This document shows positions 43,619 through 53,908 of a DNA stretch of 64,000 nt, piece by piece. The first letter of the stretch is position 1. Each line of letters starts with the position of its first letter. Location: contig NZ_FOJN01000003.1 of assembly GCF_900111805.1 (NCBI RefSeq), positions 124,001-188,000 of the forward strand. Direction: 5' to 3'. Below the pieces are notes generated by a model. It was not told the origin of the DNA, did not search any database, and was given only the letters and a program-made list of their open reading frames with translations. The DNA is from Rhodococcoides kroppenstedtii (GTDB taxonomy: Bacteria; Actinomycetota; Actinomycetes; Mycobacteriales; Mycobacteriaceae). The position numbers and the translations under genes were made by a program.

Positions 43619-44172
43619 ACATCCGGGAACTGCGGGTGCCGGGGGCGTTCGAGATCACCCCCCGCCAGTTCGGCGACGACCGCGGCGTGTTCTTCGAGTG
43701 GTACAAATCGTCGGCGTTCACCGAGGCCGTCGGGCACCCGGTGGACCTGGTGCAGGCCAACTGCTCGGTCTCCGCCGCCGGGGTGCTGCGCGGCATCCAC
43801 ACCACGATCGCCCCGCCCGGGCAGGCGAAGTACGTCACCGCCGTCACCGGCGCGTTTCTCGACGTCGTGGTCGACCTGCGCCCCGACTCCCCCACCTACG
43901 GCACCTGGGACTCGGTGCTCATCGACGACGTCGACCGCCGCGCGGTGTACCTGCCCGCCGGCCTCGGGCACGCCATCCTCTCCCTCGAGGACCGCTCCAC
44001 GGTGATGTACCTGTGCAGCCTCGAATACAGCCCCCACCTCGACCGCGACATCCACCCACTCGACCCCGACCTCGCCATCGACTGGCCCACCCACGGCCGC
44101 GACGGCACGCCGCTGACCTACCAACTCTCCGACAAGGACGCCGCCGCTCCGCCGTTCTCGGAGTGGGCGTAG
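43615..44172 (+). CDS. rmlC: dTDP-4-dehydrorhamnose 3,5-epimerase RmlC
   Basis: A 185-residue cupin. Motifs: [40 protein letters not shown] (catalytic His in RGIH), [35 protein letters not shown] and [20 protein letters not shown]. It is a slightly divergent Rml[13 protein letters not shown] replaces the usual RGLHxQ...P. It epimerises the 4-keto-6-deoxy intermediate at C3 and C5. Coupled to rmlA. rmlD, the final reductase, is not in the window. Confidence 0.9.
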
Positions 44173-44176
44173 CCCT

Positions 44177-44218
44177 CGTGCGCCTTATGCGCATCCCTGG
44201 ATGTGCAAAAGGCGCACG
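44177..44218. terminator. Strong bidirectional terminator between rmlC and gtrA
   Basis: 20-nt arms (from CGTGCGCCTT to AAGGCGCACG) with two mismatched pairs and a 2-nt loop, in the gap between convergent genes. Confidence 0.85.
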
Positions 44219-44224
44219 GGCGCG

Positions 44225-44680
44225 TCAGCGCACCCGGAAGATGACCGTCCGCTGCACGACAAAGTTGATGACGGTGGCCGTGCCCTGCGCGATGACGAAG
44301 GCCACAGCGCTGTAGATCACCGTCTCCGGCCAGAGGTGGCCGAACAGCGTGTAGAGCACGTTCTGCACCCCGAAGGTCGCGAGGTAGAGCAGGACGACGG
44401 CGACGAAGCGCTTCCGACTCGGCGCGGCGGCGAAGGTCCACCGCCGGTTGATGAGATACGCAACAGTGGTCCCGACGACGAAACCGACGGCCTTGGCCAG
44501 GGAAAGCTGCACGTCCAGGCCGTACTGCAGGGCGATGGTGATGGAGAAGTCGACGATCGCCGACAGCACACCGGTGACGAGGAAGCGCACGATCTGCGTG
44601 CGCAGATCCGGAGCGGCGTCGGCCGTGTTCTCCGTCAGCGGGAGTTCGACCGGAAGCGGTGCATGGGGCTGGTCCGACAC
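44225..44680 (-). CDS. GtrA-family membrane protein (Rv3789-like)
   Basis: A 151-residue protein with four hydrophobic helices: [60 protein letters not shown] and [20 protein letters not shown], ending TVIFRVR. The 'YLINRRWTF' and 'NFVVQR..IF' pieces are GtrA signatures. The mycobacterial equivalent Rv3789, also next to dprE1, takes part in arabinan synthesis (proposed flippase or AftA-recruiting protein). The GTG start has TAGGCT 7 nt upstream, and the gene is divergent from dprE1. Confidence 0.9.
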   Translation of the reverse strand: MSDQPHAPLPVELPLTENTADAAPDLRTQIVRFLVTGVLSAIVDFSITIALQYGLDVQLSLAKAVGFVVGTTVAYLINRRWTFAAAPSRKRFVAVVLLYLATFGVQNVLYTLFGHLWPETVIYSAVAFVIAQGTATVINFVVQRTVIFRVR

Positions 44681-44687
44681 GCGTGCG

Positions 44688-44693
44688 AGCCTA
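44688..44693 (-). promoter_or_regulatory. -10 element of gtrA (leaderless)
   Basis: TAGGCT on the minus strand, 7 nt before the GTG. Confidence 0.5.
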
Positions 44694-44747
44694 GCCCCCG
44701 AGCCCCCGAGCGCCTTCGCGTCGCGGAGGACCGGCGCGACGAGCCTG

Positions 44748-44753
44748 TAACCT
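44748..44753 (+). promoter_or_regulatory. -10 element of dprE1 (leaderless)
   Basis: TAACCT 8 nt before the ATG of dprE1; no ribosome site between. Confidence 0.5.
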
Positions 44754-44761
44754 CACTACCG

Positions 44762-46168
44762 ATGTCCATCACCGATATGCCCCCTACCAGCGCGCGCACT
44801 CTCACCGGGTGGGCTCGCACGTCGCCCACCACGGCGCAGGTTCTCTCCACGCCGGACCCGGCCGTCGTCGCCGACGCGGTCCGCGTGGTGGCCGAGCAGA
44901 ACGAGAGCAAGCCGTCGCACCTGCGTCGCGGTGTCATCGCGCGCGGGCTGGGTCGCAGCTACGGCGACAACGCGCAGAACGGCGGCGGCCTCGTCGTCGA
45001 CATGAGCGCGATGAACCGCATCCACTCGATGAACGCGGAGACGCACATCGTCGACGTCGACGGCGGCGTGAACCTCGACCAGCTGATGCGCGCCGCGTTG
45101 CCTTTGGGCCTGTGGGTTCCCGTGCTGCCGGGCACGCGCCAGGTGACCATCGGCGGCGCCATCGGGTGCGACATCCACGGCAAGAACCACCACAGTGCGG
45201 GCAGCTTCGGCAATCACGTGCGGTCGATGGACCTGCTGCTCGCCGACGGCACCGTCCGGCACATCACGCCGGACGGCGAGGACTCGGCGCTGTTCTGGGC
45301 CACGGTGGGCGGCAACGGGCTGACGGGCATCATCCTGCGCGCCACCATCGAGATGACCCCGACGGAGACGGCGTACTTCATCGCCGACGGCGACGTCACG
45401 GCGAGTCTCGACGACACCATCGCGTTCCACAGCGACGGCAGCGAGAGCAACTACGACTACTCGAGCGCCTGGTTCGACGCGATCTCCGGTCCGCCGAAGC
45501 TGGGCCGCGCCGCCATCTCGCGCGGCTCGCTGGCACGGCTGGACCAGCTGCCGACCAAGCTGCAGAAGGACCCGCTGAAGTTCGACGCCCCCCAGCTGCT
45601 GACGTTCCCCGACGTCTTCCCCAACGGTCTGGCGAACAAGTGGACGTTCGGGCCCATCGGCGAGCTCTGGTACCGAAAGTCGGGCACCTACCGCGGCAAG
45701 GTCCAGAATCTGACGCAGTTCTATCACCCGCTCGACATGTTCGGTGAGTGGAACCGCGCGTACGGATCCGCCGGCTTCCTGCAGTACCAGTTCGTGGTGC
45801 CGCCGCAGGCCGTCGAGGAGTTCAAGCGCATCATCGTCGACATCCAGCGGTCGGGGCACTACTCGTTTCTCAACGTGTTCAAGCTGTTCGGCGAGGGCAA
45901 TCAGGCCCCGCTGAGCTTCCCCATCGCGGGCTGGAACGTCTGCGTCGACTTCCCCATCAAGGCCGGTCTCGGCCGCTTCGTCGCCGACCTGGACAAGCGC
46001 GTCCTGGAGTTCGGCGGCCGTCTCTACACGGCCAAGGATTCGCGGACCTCGGCCGAGACGTTCCACGCGATGTACCCCCGCATCGACGAGTGGATCGGTG
46101 TTCGCCGCTCCGTCGACCCCACCGGCGTGTTCGCCTCCGATATGGCCAGAAGGTTGGAATTGCTGTGA
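44762..46168 (+). CDS. dprE1: Decaprenylphosphoryl-beta-D-ribose oxidase DprE1
   Basis: A 468-residue FAD enzyme. The FAD domain shows [40 protein letters not shown] and [20 protein letters not shown]. The C-terminal domain contains [20 protein letters not shown] with Cys394, the equivalent of Cys387 targeted by benzothiazinones in M. tuberculosis, and the ending [11 protein letters not shown]. It oxidises DPR to the 2-keto intermediate at the periplasmic face of the membrane, feeding DprE2. GTGA overlap couples it to dprE2. Confidence 0.97.
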   Translation: MSITDMPPTSARTLTGWARTSPTTAQVLSTPDPAVVADAVRVVAEQNESKPSHLRRGVIARGLGRSYGDNAQNGGGLVVDMSAMNRIHSMNAETHIVDVDGGVNLDQLMRAALPLGLWVPVLPGTRQVTIGGAIGCDIHGKNHHSAGSFGNHVRSMDLLLADGTVRHITPDGEDSALFWATVGGNGLTGIILRATIEMTPTETAYFIADGDVTASLDDTIAFHSDGSESNYDYSSAWFDAISGPPKLGRAAISRGSLARLDQLPTKLQKDPLKFDAPQLLTFPDVFPNGLANKWTFGPIGELWYRKSGTYRGKVQNLTQFYHPLDMFGEWNRAYGSAGFLQYQFVVPPQAVEEFKRIIVDIQRSGHYSFLNVFKLFGEGNQAPLSFPIAGWNVCVDFPIKAGLGRFVADLDKRVLEFGGRLYTAKDSRTSAETFHAMYPRIDEWIGVRRSVDPTGVFASDMARRLELL

Positions 46169-46929
46169 CGATCGATGCCGTAGGCGACCCGCAGACGATC
46201 CTGGTGCTGGGTGGCACCAGTGAGATCGGCCTCGCCATCACCGCGGAGTACCTGGCCACGGCGCCCGCGCGGGTGATCCTCGCGGCGCTGCCGAACGATC
46301 CGAAGCGCGACGCGTCGGTGGCGCAGATGCAGGCGGCCGGTGCGCGCGAGGTCGAGGTGATCGACTTCGACGCCCTCGAGACCGACGCCCATCCCGCCGT
46401 CATCGAGAAGGCCTGGGCCAAGGGCGATGTCGACGTCGCGATCGTCGCGTTCGCGGTCGACTTCGACCCCGAGGAGCTGTGGCAGGACCAGCGCAAGGCG
46501 GTCCTCACCGCGAACATCAACTACACGGCCTCGGTGTCGGTCGGCGTGCTGCTCGGCCAGAAGATGAAGGCGCAGGCCTCGGGACGCATCATCGTGATGT
46601 CCTCCGTCGCCGGTGAGCGGGTCCGCCGTTCGAACTTCGTCTACGGCTCCACCAAGGCCGGTCTGGACGGCTTCTACCTCGGACTGGGGGAAGCGTTGCG
46701 CGAGTACGGTCCTCGCGTCACGGTCATCCGCCCCGGCATGGTGCGCACCGAATTCAGCGCCCACGTCGACGAAGCTCCGCTGACCGTGGACAAGGAAGAC
46801 GTCGCCAAGCTCGCCGTCGCGTCCGCCCGCAAGGGCAAGGACCTGGTGTGGGCACCGGGCCCCTTCCGCTTCGTGATGATGGGGTTGCGGCACGTGCCGC
46901 GTCCCATCTTCCGCAAACTCCCCATTTGA
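46165..46929 (+). CDS. dprE2: Decaprenylphosphoryl-2-keto-ribose reductase DprE2
   Basis: A 254-residue short-chain dehydrogenase. [20 protein letters not shown] is the NAD(P)H site, [20 protein letters not shown] follows, and [20 protein letters not shown] plus [17 protein letters not shown] supply Ser, Tyr and Lys. The tail [20 protein letters not shown] matches mycobacterial DprE2, which has the same length. With DprE1 it epimerises decaprenyl-phosphoryl ribose to the arabinose donor. The aftA start follows after 2 bp. Confidence 0.96.
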   Translation: MTIDAVGDPQTILVLGGTSEIGLAITAEYLATAPARVILAALPNDPKRDASVAQMQAAGAREVEVIDFDALETDAHPAVIEKAWAKGDVDVAIVAFAVDFDPEELWQDQRKAVLTANINYTASVSVGVLLGQKMKAQASGRIIVMSSVAGERVRRSNFVYGSTKAGLDGFYLGLGEALREYGPRVTVIRPGMVRTEFSAHVDEAPLTVDKEDVAKLAVASARKGKDLVWAPGPFRFVMMGLRHVPRPIFRKLPI

Positions 46930-46931
46930 CG

Positions 46932-48839
46932 GTGCGGGCGGCAGCGCCGGCGCGGACGGCTCTCACCGTCGCCGCCGAAGCACTGGCGGCCGTGGTGGTG
47001 GCCGCGCTGGTCGTGGCGGTGGGCCTGACGGCCTTCTCCGTGGTGCAGTGGCCGGCGTTCAACTCCTCCAACGTCACTCGGGCCGTCACCACCGTGGGCC
47101 AAGTGATCGCGATGGGGATCCTCGCCGTCGCGGTGGTGCTGGCGCGCCGTGACTCGCGGCCGCTGCTGTGGAAGCCGCTGTCCTGGATCGGGCTGTCCGG
47201 CTTCGTCACCGTCACCCTCGGCATGCCGCTGGCAGCGACGAAGCTCTACCTGTTCGGCGTCTCCGTCGATCAGGAGTTCCGCACCGAGTATCTGACGCGC
47301 CTGACGGATTCGCCGGCGCTGCAGGACATGACGTACGCGGACCTGCCGCCGTACTACCCCGCGGGCTGGTTCTGGGTGGGCGGACGGCTCGCGGACGCGC
47401 TCGGCCTCGCGGGCTGGGAGGCGTACAAGCCCTGGGCCATCGGCTCGCTCGCGATCGCGGCCGTGATCGGCCTCGTGCTCTGGTCCGCCCTGGTGCGGCG
47501 GGATCTCGCGATCCTCGCCGCGCTGGGCGTGACGGCCCTGATCCTGGCGTACGCCTCGCCCGAGGCGTACGGGGCGGTGATCGCCGTGCTGATCCCCCCG
47601 ATGCTGGTGCTCGCCTGGGGCGGCCTGCATCGTCCCGGCGCCACCCGCGGCGCCGGCTGGGGCGCCGTCGTCGCCACCGGACTGTTCCTGGGGATCTCGG
47701 CGACCGTCTACACGCTCTATCTCGGCTTCACCGCCTTCGCGGTCACGATCATGGCCCTGACGTCGGCAGTCCTGCGCTACCGCGCGACGAGATCCGCACG
47801 CGCGGTGCTGGATCCCGCCCTCCGCCTCGTCGTGATCGCGGCGCTGTCCGGGCTTCTCGCCCTCACCGTCTGGGCGCCCTATCTGTCGGCAGCGCTGACC
47901 GGCCGCACCGCCGAGTCCGGCACGGCCCTGCACTACCTCCCCGCCACCGGCGCCGAACTGCCGCTGCCGATGACGCAGTTCACCCTGCTCGGCGCCCTGT
48001 GTCTCGTCGGCTCCGTGTGGATCCTGGTCCGGCTGAAGGATTCCCGACGCGCACAGGCCCTCGGGATCGGTGTGGTGTCGGTCTACCTGTGGTCCCTGCT
48101 GTCGATGCTCGCGACCGTCGCCGGCACCACCCTGCTGGGATTCCGGCTCGAACCCGTCCTCCTCGCCCTGCTCGGCGCGGCCGGGGTGTTCGGCGTGGTC
48201 GACGGTGCCCGCGTGCTCTACCTCGTCACCTCCGAATCGCCCCGGGTCCGGACGGCGTCGGTGGCCGTCGCCGTGGTCGGGGCCGTCGCGTTCGCTCAGG
48301 ACATTCCCCACGTGCTGCAGAACGAGATCACCGTCGCGTACACGGACACGGACGGTAACGGCGACCGCGCGGACCGTCGTCCGCCCGGCGTCGCGTCCTA
48401 CTACGGCGAGGTGGACGCCGCACTGCAGGCGGCTCGCCCGGGGCCGCGGACCGACACCGTCGTCCTCACCTCGGACACGTCCTTCCTGGCCTTCCTGCCC
48501 TACTTCGGATTCCAGGGACTCACCAGCCATTACGCCAATCCCCTCGCCGAGTTCGCGGCGCGGGCGGACGCCATCGAGTCCTGGAGCGAGCTCACCACCC
48601 CGGACGAGCTCGTCGCCGCGCTCGACGCCGCGCCGTGGCGCGCACCGGACGCGTTCCTGTTCCGGCGCGGCGCCGACGGCTACACGCTCCGCCTCGCCGA
48701 GGACGTCTACCCGAACGACCCGAACGTCCGCCGCTACACCGTCACGTTCCCCGAATCCCTCTTCGACGACCCGCGATTCGACGTCCAGGAGATCGGCCCG
48801 TTCGTGCTCGTGGTCCGCGCGTCGGGCGACGCCCCGTGA
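46932..48839 (+). CDS. aftA: Galactan 5-O-arabinofuranosyltransferase AftA
   Basis: A 635-residue GT-C membrane protein (GT85). About 11 N-terminal helices are followed by a periplasmic domain (SYYGEVDAALQAARPGPRTD onward). The signature SVDQEFRTEYLTRLTDSPAL and ADLPPYYPAGWFWVGGRLAD matches AftA, as does the domain start AVAFAQDIPHVLQNEITVAY. AftA primes the galactan with the first arabinofuranose from decaprenyl-phosphoryl arabinose. GTG start 2 bp after dprE2; its stop overlaps the next gene's GTG. Confidence 0.94.
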   Translation: MRAAAPARTALTVAAEALAAVVVAALVVAVGLTAFSVVQWPAFNSSNVTRAVTTVGQVIAMGILAVAVVLARRDSRPLLWKPLSWIGLSGFVTVTLGMPLAATKLYLFGVSVDQEFRTEYLTRLTDSPALQDMTYADLPPYYPAGWFWVGGRLADALGLAGWEAYKPWAIGSLAIAAVIGLVLWSALVRRDLAILAALGVTALILAYASPEAYGAVIAVLIPPMLVLAWGGLHRPGATRGAGWGAVVATGLFLGISATVYTLYLGFTAFAVTIMALTSAVLRYRATRSARAVLDPALRLVVIAALSGLLALTVWAPYLSAALTGRTAESGTALHYLPATGAELPLPMTQFTLLGALCLVGSVWILVRLKDSRRAQALGIGVVSVYLWSLLSMLATVAGTTLLGFRLEPVLLALLGAAGVFGVVDGARVLYLVTSESPRVRTASVAVAVVGAVAFAQDIPHVLQNEITVAYTDTDGNGDRADRRPPGVASYYGEVDAALQAARPGPRTDTVVLTSDTSFLAFLPYFGFQGLTSHYANPLAEFAARADAIESWSELTTPDELVAALDAAPWRAPDAFLFRRGADGYTLRLAEDVYPNDPNVRRYTVTFPESLFDDPRFDVQEIGPFVLVVRASGDAP

Positions 48840-50608
48840 CCGCCGTCGCGGTCGCCCCGTCCGCCGACGACGAGACGGTCGCGTCCCGACGCCGTCGTCC
48901 GGACGTCGTGGCCGCCGCGGTCTACCTCGCCCTCGCGTTCGTCGTCCTCGGCAACCAGTGGCGCCATCTCGGCACGGGGTACCTGCGGTACTCCGGTCAG
49001 GACCAGACCATGTGGGAGTGGTTCTTCGCCGTCACCGCGAAATCGGTGGCCTCGCTGCAGAATCCGCTGTTCTCGGATCTGCAGAACGCCCCGGCCGGGG
49101 TGAACATGATGGCGAACACCGCCATGTTGGGCCTGTCGGTTCCTCTGACTCCCGTGACGCTCGTCGTCGGACCCACGGTGACGTTCGCACTCGCTCTGAC
49201 GCTCGGACTCGCCACCACCGCCTTCGGGTGGTACTTCCTGTTCTCCCGCACGGTGATTCGCTCACCGCTGGCAGCCGGTCTCGGTGGCCTGATCGCGGGT
49301 TTCGCGCCGGGCATGATCAGCCACGCCTCGGCCCACCCCAACTTCACGGTGCTCGGTGTCCTCCCCGTCCTGCTGTTCTGCCTGATCCGGCTGGGGCAGG
49401 GCCGGAGCGTGCGTCGACACACCGTGGTCCTCGGTCTGCTGACGGCGTGGCAGGTGCTCCTCGGCGAGGAACCCCTGCTGATCTTCGCCATCGCGGTCGC
49501 GCTGATGCTGCTCGCCCACACCGTCGTCGCGCCACGCAGCACGCTCGCCGCGGTGCGCCGGGCCGCCGGCCCCGTCGTCGTCGCCGCCGTGCTCGCGGGC
49601 GTCCTGGTCGCCGGTCCGCTCTGGTGGCAGTTCCGGGGACCCCAGAGTTACAGCCACCTCGACCACCAGTTGCCGGGAAACTCGCTCTTGTCGTTCGTCG
49701 CGTTTCCTCCCCAGTCGCTGGGCGGGCTCGTCGTCCCGGTGCAGGATGTCGCTCTGAACCCGACGGAACAGAACGCCTACTTCGGCGTTCCCCTGCTGCT
49801 GCTCGTCGTGGCGTGCGTCGTCGTGCTGCGGCGTCTGCCGCTCGTCCGCGCCGCGGCCGCGACGATCCTGGTGCTCGCGGTCCTGTCCATCGGAACCGAA
49901 CTCGCGATCACCGAGGACCCCGTCGCACGGTGGGCTCCGGGCGAGTGGCTCGACCGCACTCCCCTGCTCGAGTCGGTCCTCGAGACCCGATTCGTCCTCG
50001 CCGCCGTCCCCCTCGTGGCGATGCTCGTCGCCCTGGTGACCGATCGCGTCCTCGCCGACCGCTCGTCCGGCGGGCGTCGGCGCGTCGGCCTCTGGGCGGG
50101 CGCCGTCGCCGTCGCGCTCGTCCCGCTTGTTCCCGTTCCGTTGCCCACGGCCGAGCGCACCCCCGCCCCGACGGTCCTCGCCGACGGCACCTGGCGTGGG
50201 CTCGTGGGGAACGACGGCACCGTCGTCACGGTGCCGATCCCGAGCCCCGGCAACGCCGATGCTCTCCGCTGGCAGGTCGACGCCGGCCTCGAGTACCGGA
50301 TCGCCGGCGGCTACTTCGTCGGCCCCAGCGGAGAAGCCGACGGCGAAGCGAAATACGGTGCCGTCGACCGGCCCACCGCACTCCTGCTCGGCCGGGTCGC
50401 GCGGACCGGGGACGTCCCGGACATCTCGGACGTCGATCGCTCCCGCGCGCGCGAGGACCTCGCCTACTGGAACGCCGACGTCGTCGTCCTTCCCGACGAC
50501 GCCCCGGACGCCGTCGCCCTGCGCCGCACCGTCGCGGCCCTTCTCGACGACCCCGGTGCACGGGCCGGCGACGCCGTCGTCTGGGACGTGCGCGGCGTGC
50601 GGGAATGA
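48836..50608 (+). CDS. GT-C-like multi-pass membrane protein between aftA and emb
   Basis: A 590-residue protein with about 11-12 hydrophobic helices and a C-terminal soluble domain (TVVTVPIPSPGNADALRWQV, AYWNADVVVLPDDAPDAVAL). The first loop reads YLRYSGQDQTMWEWFFAVTA, an acidic D-Q site followed by NPLFSDLQNAPAGVNMMANT, as in polyprenyl-dependent GT-C enzymes. It is coupled to aftA by GTGA overlap and precedes the emb genes, so it probably acts on the same arabinan. M. tuberculosis has no gene at this position. Activity is not known. Confidence 0.65.
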   Translation: MTAVAVAPSADDETVASRRRRPDVVAAAVYLALAFVVLGNQWRHLGTGYLRYSGQDQTMWEWFFAVTAKSVASLQNPLFSDLQNAPAGVNMMANTAMLGLSVPLTPVTLVVGPTVTFALALTLGLATTAFGWYFLFSRTVIRSPLAAGLGGLIAGFAPGMISHASAHPNFTVLGVLPVLLFCLIRLGQGRSVRRHTVVLGLLTAWQVLLGEEPLLIFAIAVALMLLAHTVVAPRSTLAAVRRAAGPVVVAAVLAGVLVAGPLWWQFRGPQSYSHLDHQLPGNSLLSFVAFPPQSLGGLVVPVQDVALNPTEQNAYFGVPLLLLVVACVVVLRRLPLVRAAAATILVLAVLSIGTELAITEDPVARWAPGEWLDRTPLLESVLETRFVLAAVPLVAMLVALVTDRVLADRSSGGRRRVGLWAGAVAVALVPLVPVPLPTAERTPAPTVLADGTWRGLVGNDGTVVTVPIPSPGNADALRWQVDAGLEYRIAGGYFVGPSGEADGEAKYGAVDRPTALLLGRVARTGDVPDISDVDRSRAREDLAYWNADVVVLPDDAPDAVALRRTVAALLDDPGARAGDAVVWDVRGVRE

Positions 50609-50630
50609 CGGGACGCGAGGGGCCGTCGCC

Positions 50631-50636
50631 TAGCAT
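50631..50636 (+). promoter_or_regulatory. -10 element of the first emb gene (leaderless)
   Basis: TAGCAT 7 nt before the GTG at 50644; this favours that start over the ATG at 50605 that overlaps the previous stop. Confidence 0.5.
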
Positions 50637-50643
50637 CGGGGCC

Positions 50644-53600
50644 GTGTCGAACGCTGTTGCCGAGCCTCCCTCCACCGTCCACCCGGCAGCACGGTCGGTC
50701 CGCACGGCTCGTCTCGTGGCGGTGGTCACAGGCGTTCTCGGCACCCTGCTCGCACTCGTCACCCCGTTCCTGCCGGTCGAGCAGGACGCCGCGACCATCT
50801 CGTGGCCGAGCGGCGACTTCGAGTCGGTCTCCGCCCCGCTCGTGTCCTACCGGCCCCTCGCGCTGGACGCGACCATCCCCTGCTCGGCACTCGCCGACGC
50901 ACCGGCCGACAGCACGGTGCTCGCCACCGCGGCACCGGGTGCGCCCGACGCGCGTCGGGTCGGCCTGGTGGTGTCGACCGACGCCGACCGCACCCTGTCG
51001 GTGGTGCTGCGGGACCAGTTGCTGCTCTCGGCCCCGGCCGACGCGCTCGCCGCGTGCGACGCCCTCACCGTCACCTCGACGGAGGACGGCACCACGGTCA
51101 CGGTCGGCGACCGCATCGGCGAGATCGCCGGTGACCAGCGCCCGCAGACCGTGGGACTGTTCACCACACTGAGCGGTCCGGCGCCCGACGGCACCTCGGC
51201 CACGGTCGACGTCGACTCCCGCTTCTCGTCGTCGCCGTCCGCCCTCAAGCTCGTCGCGATGATCGTGGGCGCCCTCCTCACCGTCGCATCCCTGGTGGCG
51301 CTGCATCGACTGGACGGCTCCGACGGCCGTCGATCCCGCCGGTTCCTGCCCGCGCACTGGCTCCGCCTCACCGGTGCCGACGCCGTGGTGCTCGGCACTC
51401 TCGTCGTCTGGCACGTCATCGGTGCCAACACCTCGGACGACGGCTACCTGCTCAACATGGCCCGCGTCTCCGAGAACGCGGGATACATGGCCAATTACTA
51501 CCGCTGGTTCGGCGTCCCCGAGGCGCCGTTCGGCATGCCGTACTACGACATGCTCGCGGCGTTGACCAAGGTCTCCACGGCCAGCCCGTGGATGCGCCTG
51601 CCCGCCCTCATCGCCGGCATCCTCTGCTGGCTCGTCATCAGCCGCGAGGTCATCCCGCGGCTCGGCCGTGCGGTCCGCACCCGTCCCGTCGCGGTGTGGA
51701 CGGCGGGCCTGGTCTTCCTCGCCTTCTGGCTGCCGTACGACAACGGCCTGCGTCCCGAGCCCGTCATCGCACTCGGCGCGCTCGTGACGTGGTGCTCGAT
51801 GGAGCGAGCCATCGCGACGGGCCGGTTGCTGCCCGCCGCGGTCGCCGTCGTCGTCGCCGCGTTCTCGCTCGCCGCCGGCCCGACGGGCCTCATCGCCATC
51901 GCGGCCCTGCTCGCCGGATCGCGTCCGGTCCTGCAGATCGTCGTGCGACGACGCCACACGCTGGGTCTTCCGGCGATGATCGCGCCGGTACTCGCGGCCG
52001 GCACGGTGGTGCTGGTGGCGGTGTTCGCCGACCAGACCGTGGCCTCCGTGCTCGAGGCGACGCGCGTGCGGTCCGCCGTCGGCCCCAACGTCGCGTGGTT
52101 CGACGAGCGATACCGCTGGGATGCGCTCCTCAACATCTCGCCCGACGGGTCGCTCGCTCGCCGGTTCGCGGTGTTCGCCATGCTGCTGTGCCTGGTGACG
52201 TGCGTCGTCGTCATGCTGCGCCGCGGCGGTCGGATCCCAGGCACCTCGCTGGGCCCGTCGCGCCGCATCCTCGGCATCGTGGTCGGCGCACTCGCCCTCA
52301 TGATGTTCACCCCCACCAAGTGGACCCACCACTTCGGCGTCTACGCCGGGCTCGCCGGATCCCTCGCCGCCCTGGGCGCGATCGCCGTCATCTCTGCCAC
52401 CGAACGCTCACCGCGCAACCGCACGCTGTTCGGCGCGGCGGTGCTGTTCCTCACGGCGCTCGCCTTCACCGGCTCCAACGGCTGGTGGTACGTCTCGAGC
52501 TACGGCGTGCCGTGGTTCGACAAACCGCCGTCCATCGCCGGCAAGGGCTTCGCGACGGTCCTGCTGGGCCTGACGGTCCTGGCACTCGCCGTGGCCGCAT
52601 GGCAGCACTTCCGTGCGCCGTTCCGGCCGCCGCAGCCCACCCGGCTGCGTCGATGGAGCGGAGCTCCGCTGACCGTCGTCGCGGCCGCCGTCGTCCTGTT
52701 CGAGATCCTCTCGCTGGTCAAGGGCGCCGTGTCGCAGTACCCGGCCTACTCCGTGGCGCGCTCGAACCTGAACGCCCTCACCGGCGAGACGTGCGGCCTC
52801 GCCCGCGACGTGTTGGTGGAGTCCGACCCGAACGCCTCGATGCTGCAGCCGCTGGACCCGACACCGGGCGTCGATCCGCTGGCCGGCACGTCGACCGTCG
52901 GCTTCACGCCCGACGGCGTCGCGAGCGACCTCTCCGCGGATCGGGAGACCTCGGGCACCACCGGCGGCGCGAACTCCGTCGACCCGTCCGACACCGACCA
53001 GACCAGCACTGCGAACACCGCCGGCACCGGCGGCGGCACCACCGCGGGCACGGGAGTGAACGGCTCGCGTGTCGCGCTGCCGTTCGGACTCGACCCCGCG
53101 ACGACGCCGGTCCTCGGCAGCTTCGGGTCCGGCGACGCCGCCCCTGCGACTCTCGAGTCGAGCTGGTACGCGCTGCCGCAGACCGACGACTTCCTGGCGA
53201 TCACGGCGGCCGGACGCATTCGGTCCGTGGACGCCGACGGCATCGTCACCCCCGGCGCGTCCCTGGAGGTCGAATTCGGTGTGGTCCGAGGCGACGACGA
53301 GCAGGTGCTCGGCCGGGTCACCCCGATCGACATCGGCCCCGCACCGTCCTGGCGCACGCTGCGGGTCGCCCCGGCGGACATCCCCCGCGAGGCGAACGCG
53401 GTGCGGTTGGTGGCCACCGACGACGACCTCGCCGGGGATCAGTGGCTGGCCGTCACGCCTCCGCGGTTGCCGCAGACCGAGACGCTGAACACCGTCGTCG
53501 GGCCGACCGCGCCGGTCCTGCTGGACTGGTCCGTCGGGCTGGCCTTCCCGTGCCAGCGGCCGTTCGACCACCGCTTCGGGGTCGCGGAGCTGCCGGAGTG

Positions 53601-53859
53601 GCGCATCCTGCCCGACCGCACCGGCGCCGAGTCGACCAACGCGTGGCAGGACTCCATCGGCGGTGGGCCGCTCGGCTGGACCCCGCTCGTCCTGCGGGCG
53701 GACACGGTGCCGACCTACCTCGCCGACGACCTGCGTCGGGACTGGGGGTCGCTGGAGCGGTACACGCCGATCGACCCGGATGCGTCACCGGCCGACGTGG
53801 ACGTCACCACTGTGACGCGATCCGGTCTCTGGTCGCCCGGTTCCATCGGCTACCAGTAG
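50644..53859 (+). CDS. emb: Arabinosyltransferase Emb (first of two)
   Basis: A 1071-residue GT-C protein (GT53). N-terminal helix TARLVAVVTGVLGTLLALVT and the Emb-specific SRFSSSPSALKL; then WHVIGANTSDDGYLLNMARV with the catalytic D265-D266 and SENAGYMANYYRWFGVPEAP, where the GYM matches the region of the ethambutol-resistance Met306 of EmbB. PTKWTHHFGVYAGLAGSL is the conserved proline-motif loop. The C-terminal carbohydrate-binding region has FPCQRPFDHRFGVAELPEWR and SLERYTPIDP. A low-complexity linker rich in T, G and D lies at residues ~760-805. EmbA, B or C identity is not assigned. Confidence 0.93.
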   Translation: MSNAVAEPPSTVHPAARSVRTARLVAVVTGVLGTLLALVTPFLPVEQDAATISWPSGDFESVSAPLVSYRPLALDATIPCSALADAPADSTVLATAAPGAPDARRVGLVVSTDADRTLSVVLRDQLLLSAPADALAACDALTVTSTEDGTTVTVGDRIGEIAGDQRPQTVGLFTTLSGPAPDGTSATVDVDSRFSSSPSALKLVAMIVGALLTVASLVALHRLDGSDGRRSRRFLPAHWLRLTGADAVVLGTLVVWHVIGANTSDDGYLLNMARVSENAGYMANYYRWFGVPEAPFGMPYYDMLAALTKVSTASPWMRLPALIAGILCWLVISREVIPRLGRAVRTRPVAVWTAGLVFLAFWLPYDNGLRPEPVIALGALVTWCSMERAIATGRLLPAAVAVVVAAFSLAAGPTGLIAIAALLAGSRPVLQIVVRRRHTLGLPAMIAPVLAAGTVVLVAVFADQTVASVLEATRVRSAVGPNVAWFDERYRWDALLNISPDGSLARRFAVFAMLLCLVTCVVVMLRRGGRIPGTSLGPSRRILGIVVGALALMMFTPTKWTHHFGVYAGLAGSLAALGAIAVISATERSPRNRTLFGAAVLFLTALAFTGSNGWWYVSSYGVPWFDKPPSIAGKGFATVLLGLTVLALAVAAWQHFRAPFRPPQPTRLRRWSGAPLTVVAAAVVLFEILSLVKGAVSQYPAYSVARSNLNALTGETCGLARDVLVESDPNASMLQPLDPTPGVDPLAGTSTVGFTPDGVASDLSADRETSGTTGGANSVDPSDTDQTSTANTAGTGGGTTAGTGVNGSRVALPFGLDPATTPVLGSFGSGDAAPATLESSWYALPQTDDFLAITAAGRIRSVDADGIVTPGASLEVEFGVVRGDDEQVLGRVTPIDIGPAPSWRTLRVAPADIPREANAVRLVATDDDLAGDQWLAVTPPRLPQTETLNTVVGPTAPVLLDWSVGLAFPCQRPFDHRFGVAELPEWRILPDRTGAESTNAWQDSIGGGPLGWTPLVLRADTVPTYLADDLRRDWGSLERYTPIDPDASPADVDVTTVTRSGLWSPGSIGYQ

Positions 53860-53894
53860 GTAACCGGCGATTCGGGTGCGGCGTCACGGTCGCA

Positions 53895-53900
53895 TAACAT
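53895..53900 (+). promoter_or_regulatory. -10 element of the second emb gene (leaderless)
   Basis: TAACAT 8 nt before the GTG at 53909. Confidence 0.5.
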
Positions 53901-53908
53901 CGGTAGCC

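Noticed and set aside
48070..50643. Continuous frame making emb part of a 1929-residue protein
   Set aside because: The extra part is antiframe to aftA and the GT-C-like gene and is Arg/Ser-rich; Emb homology begins near 50644.
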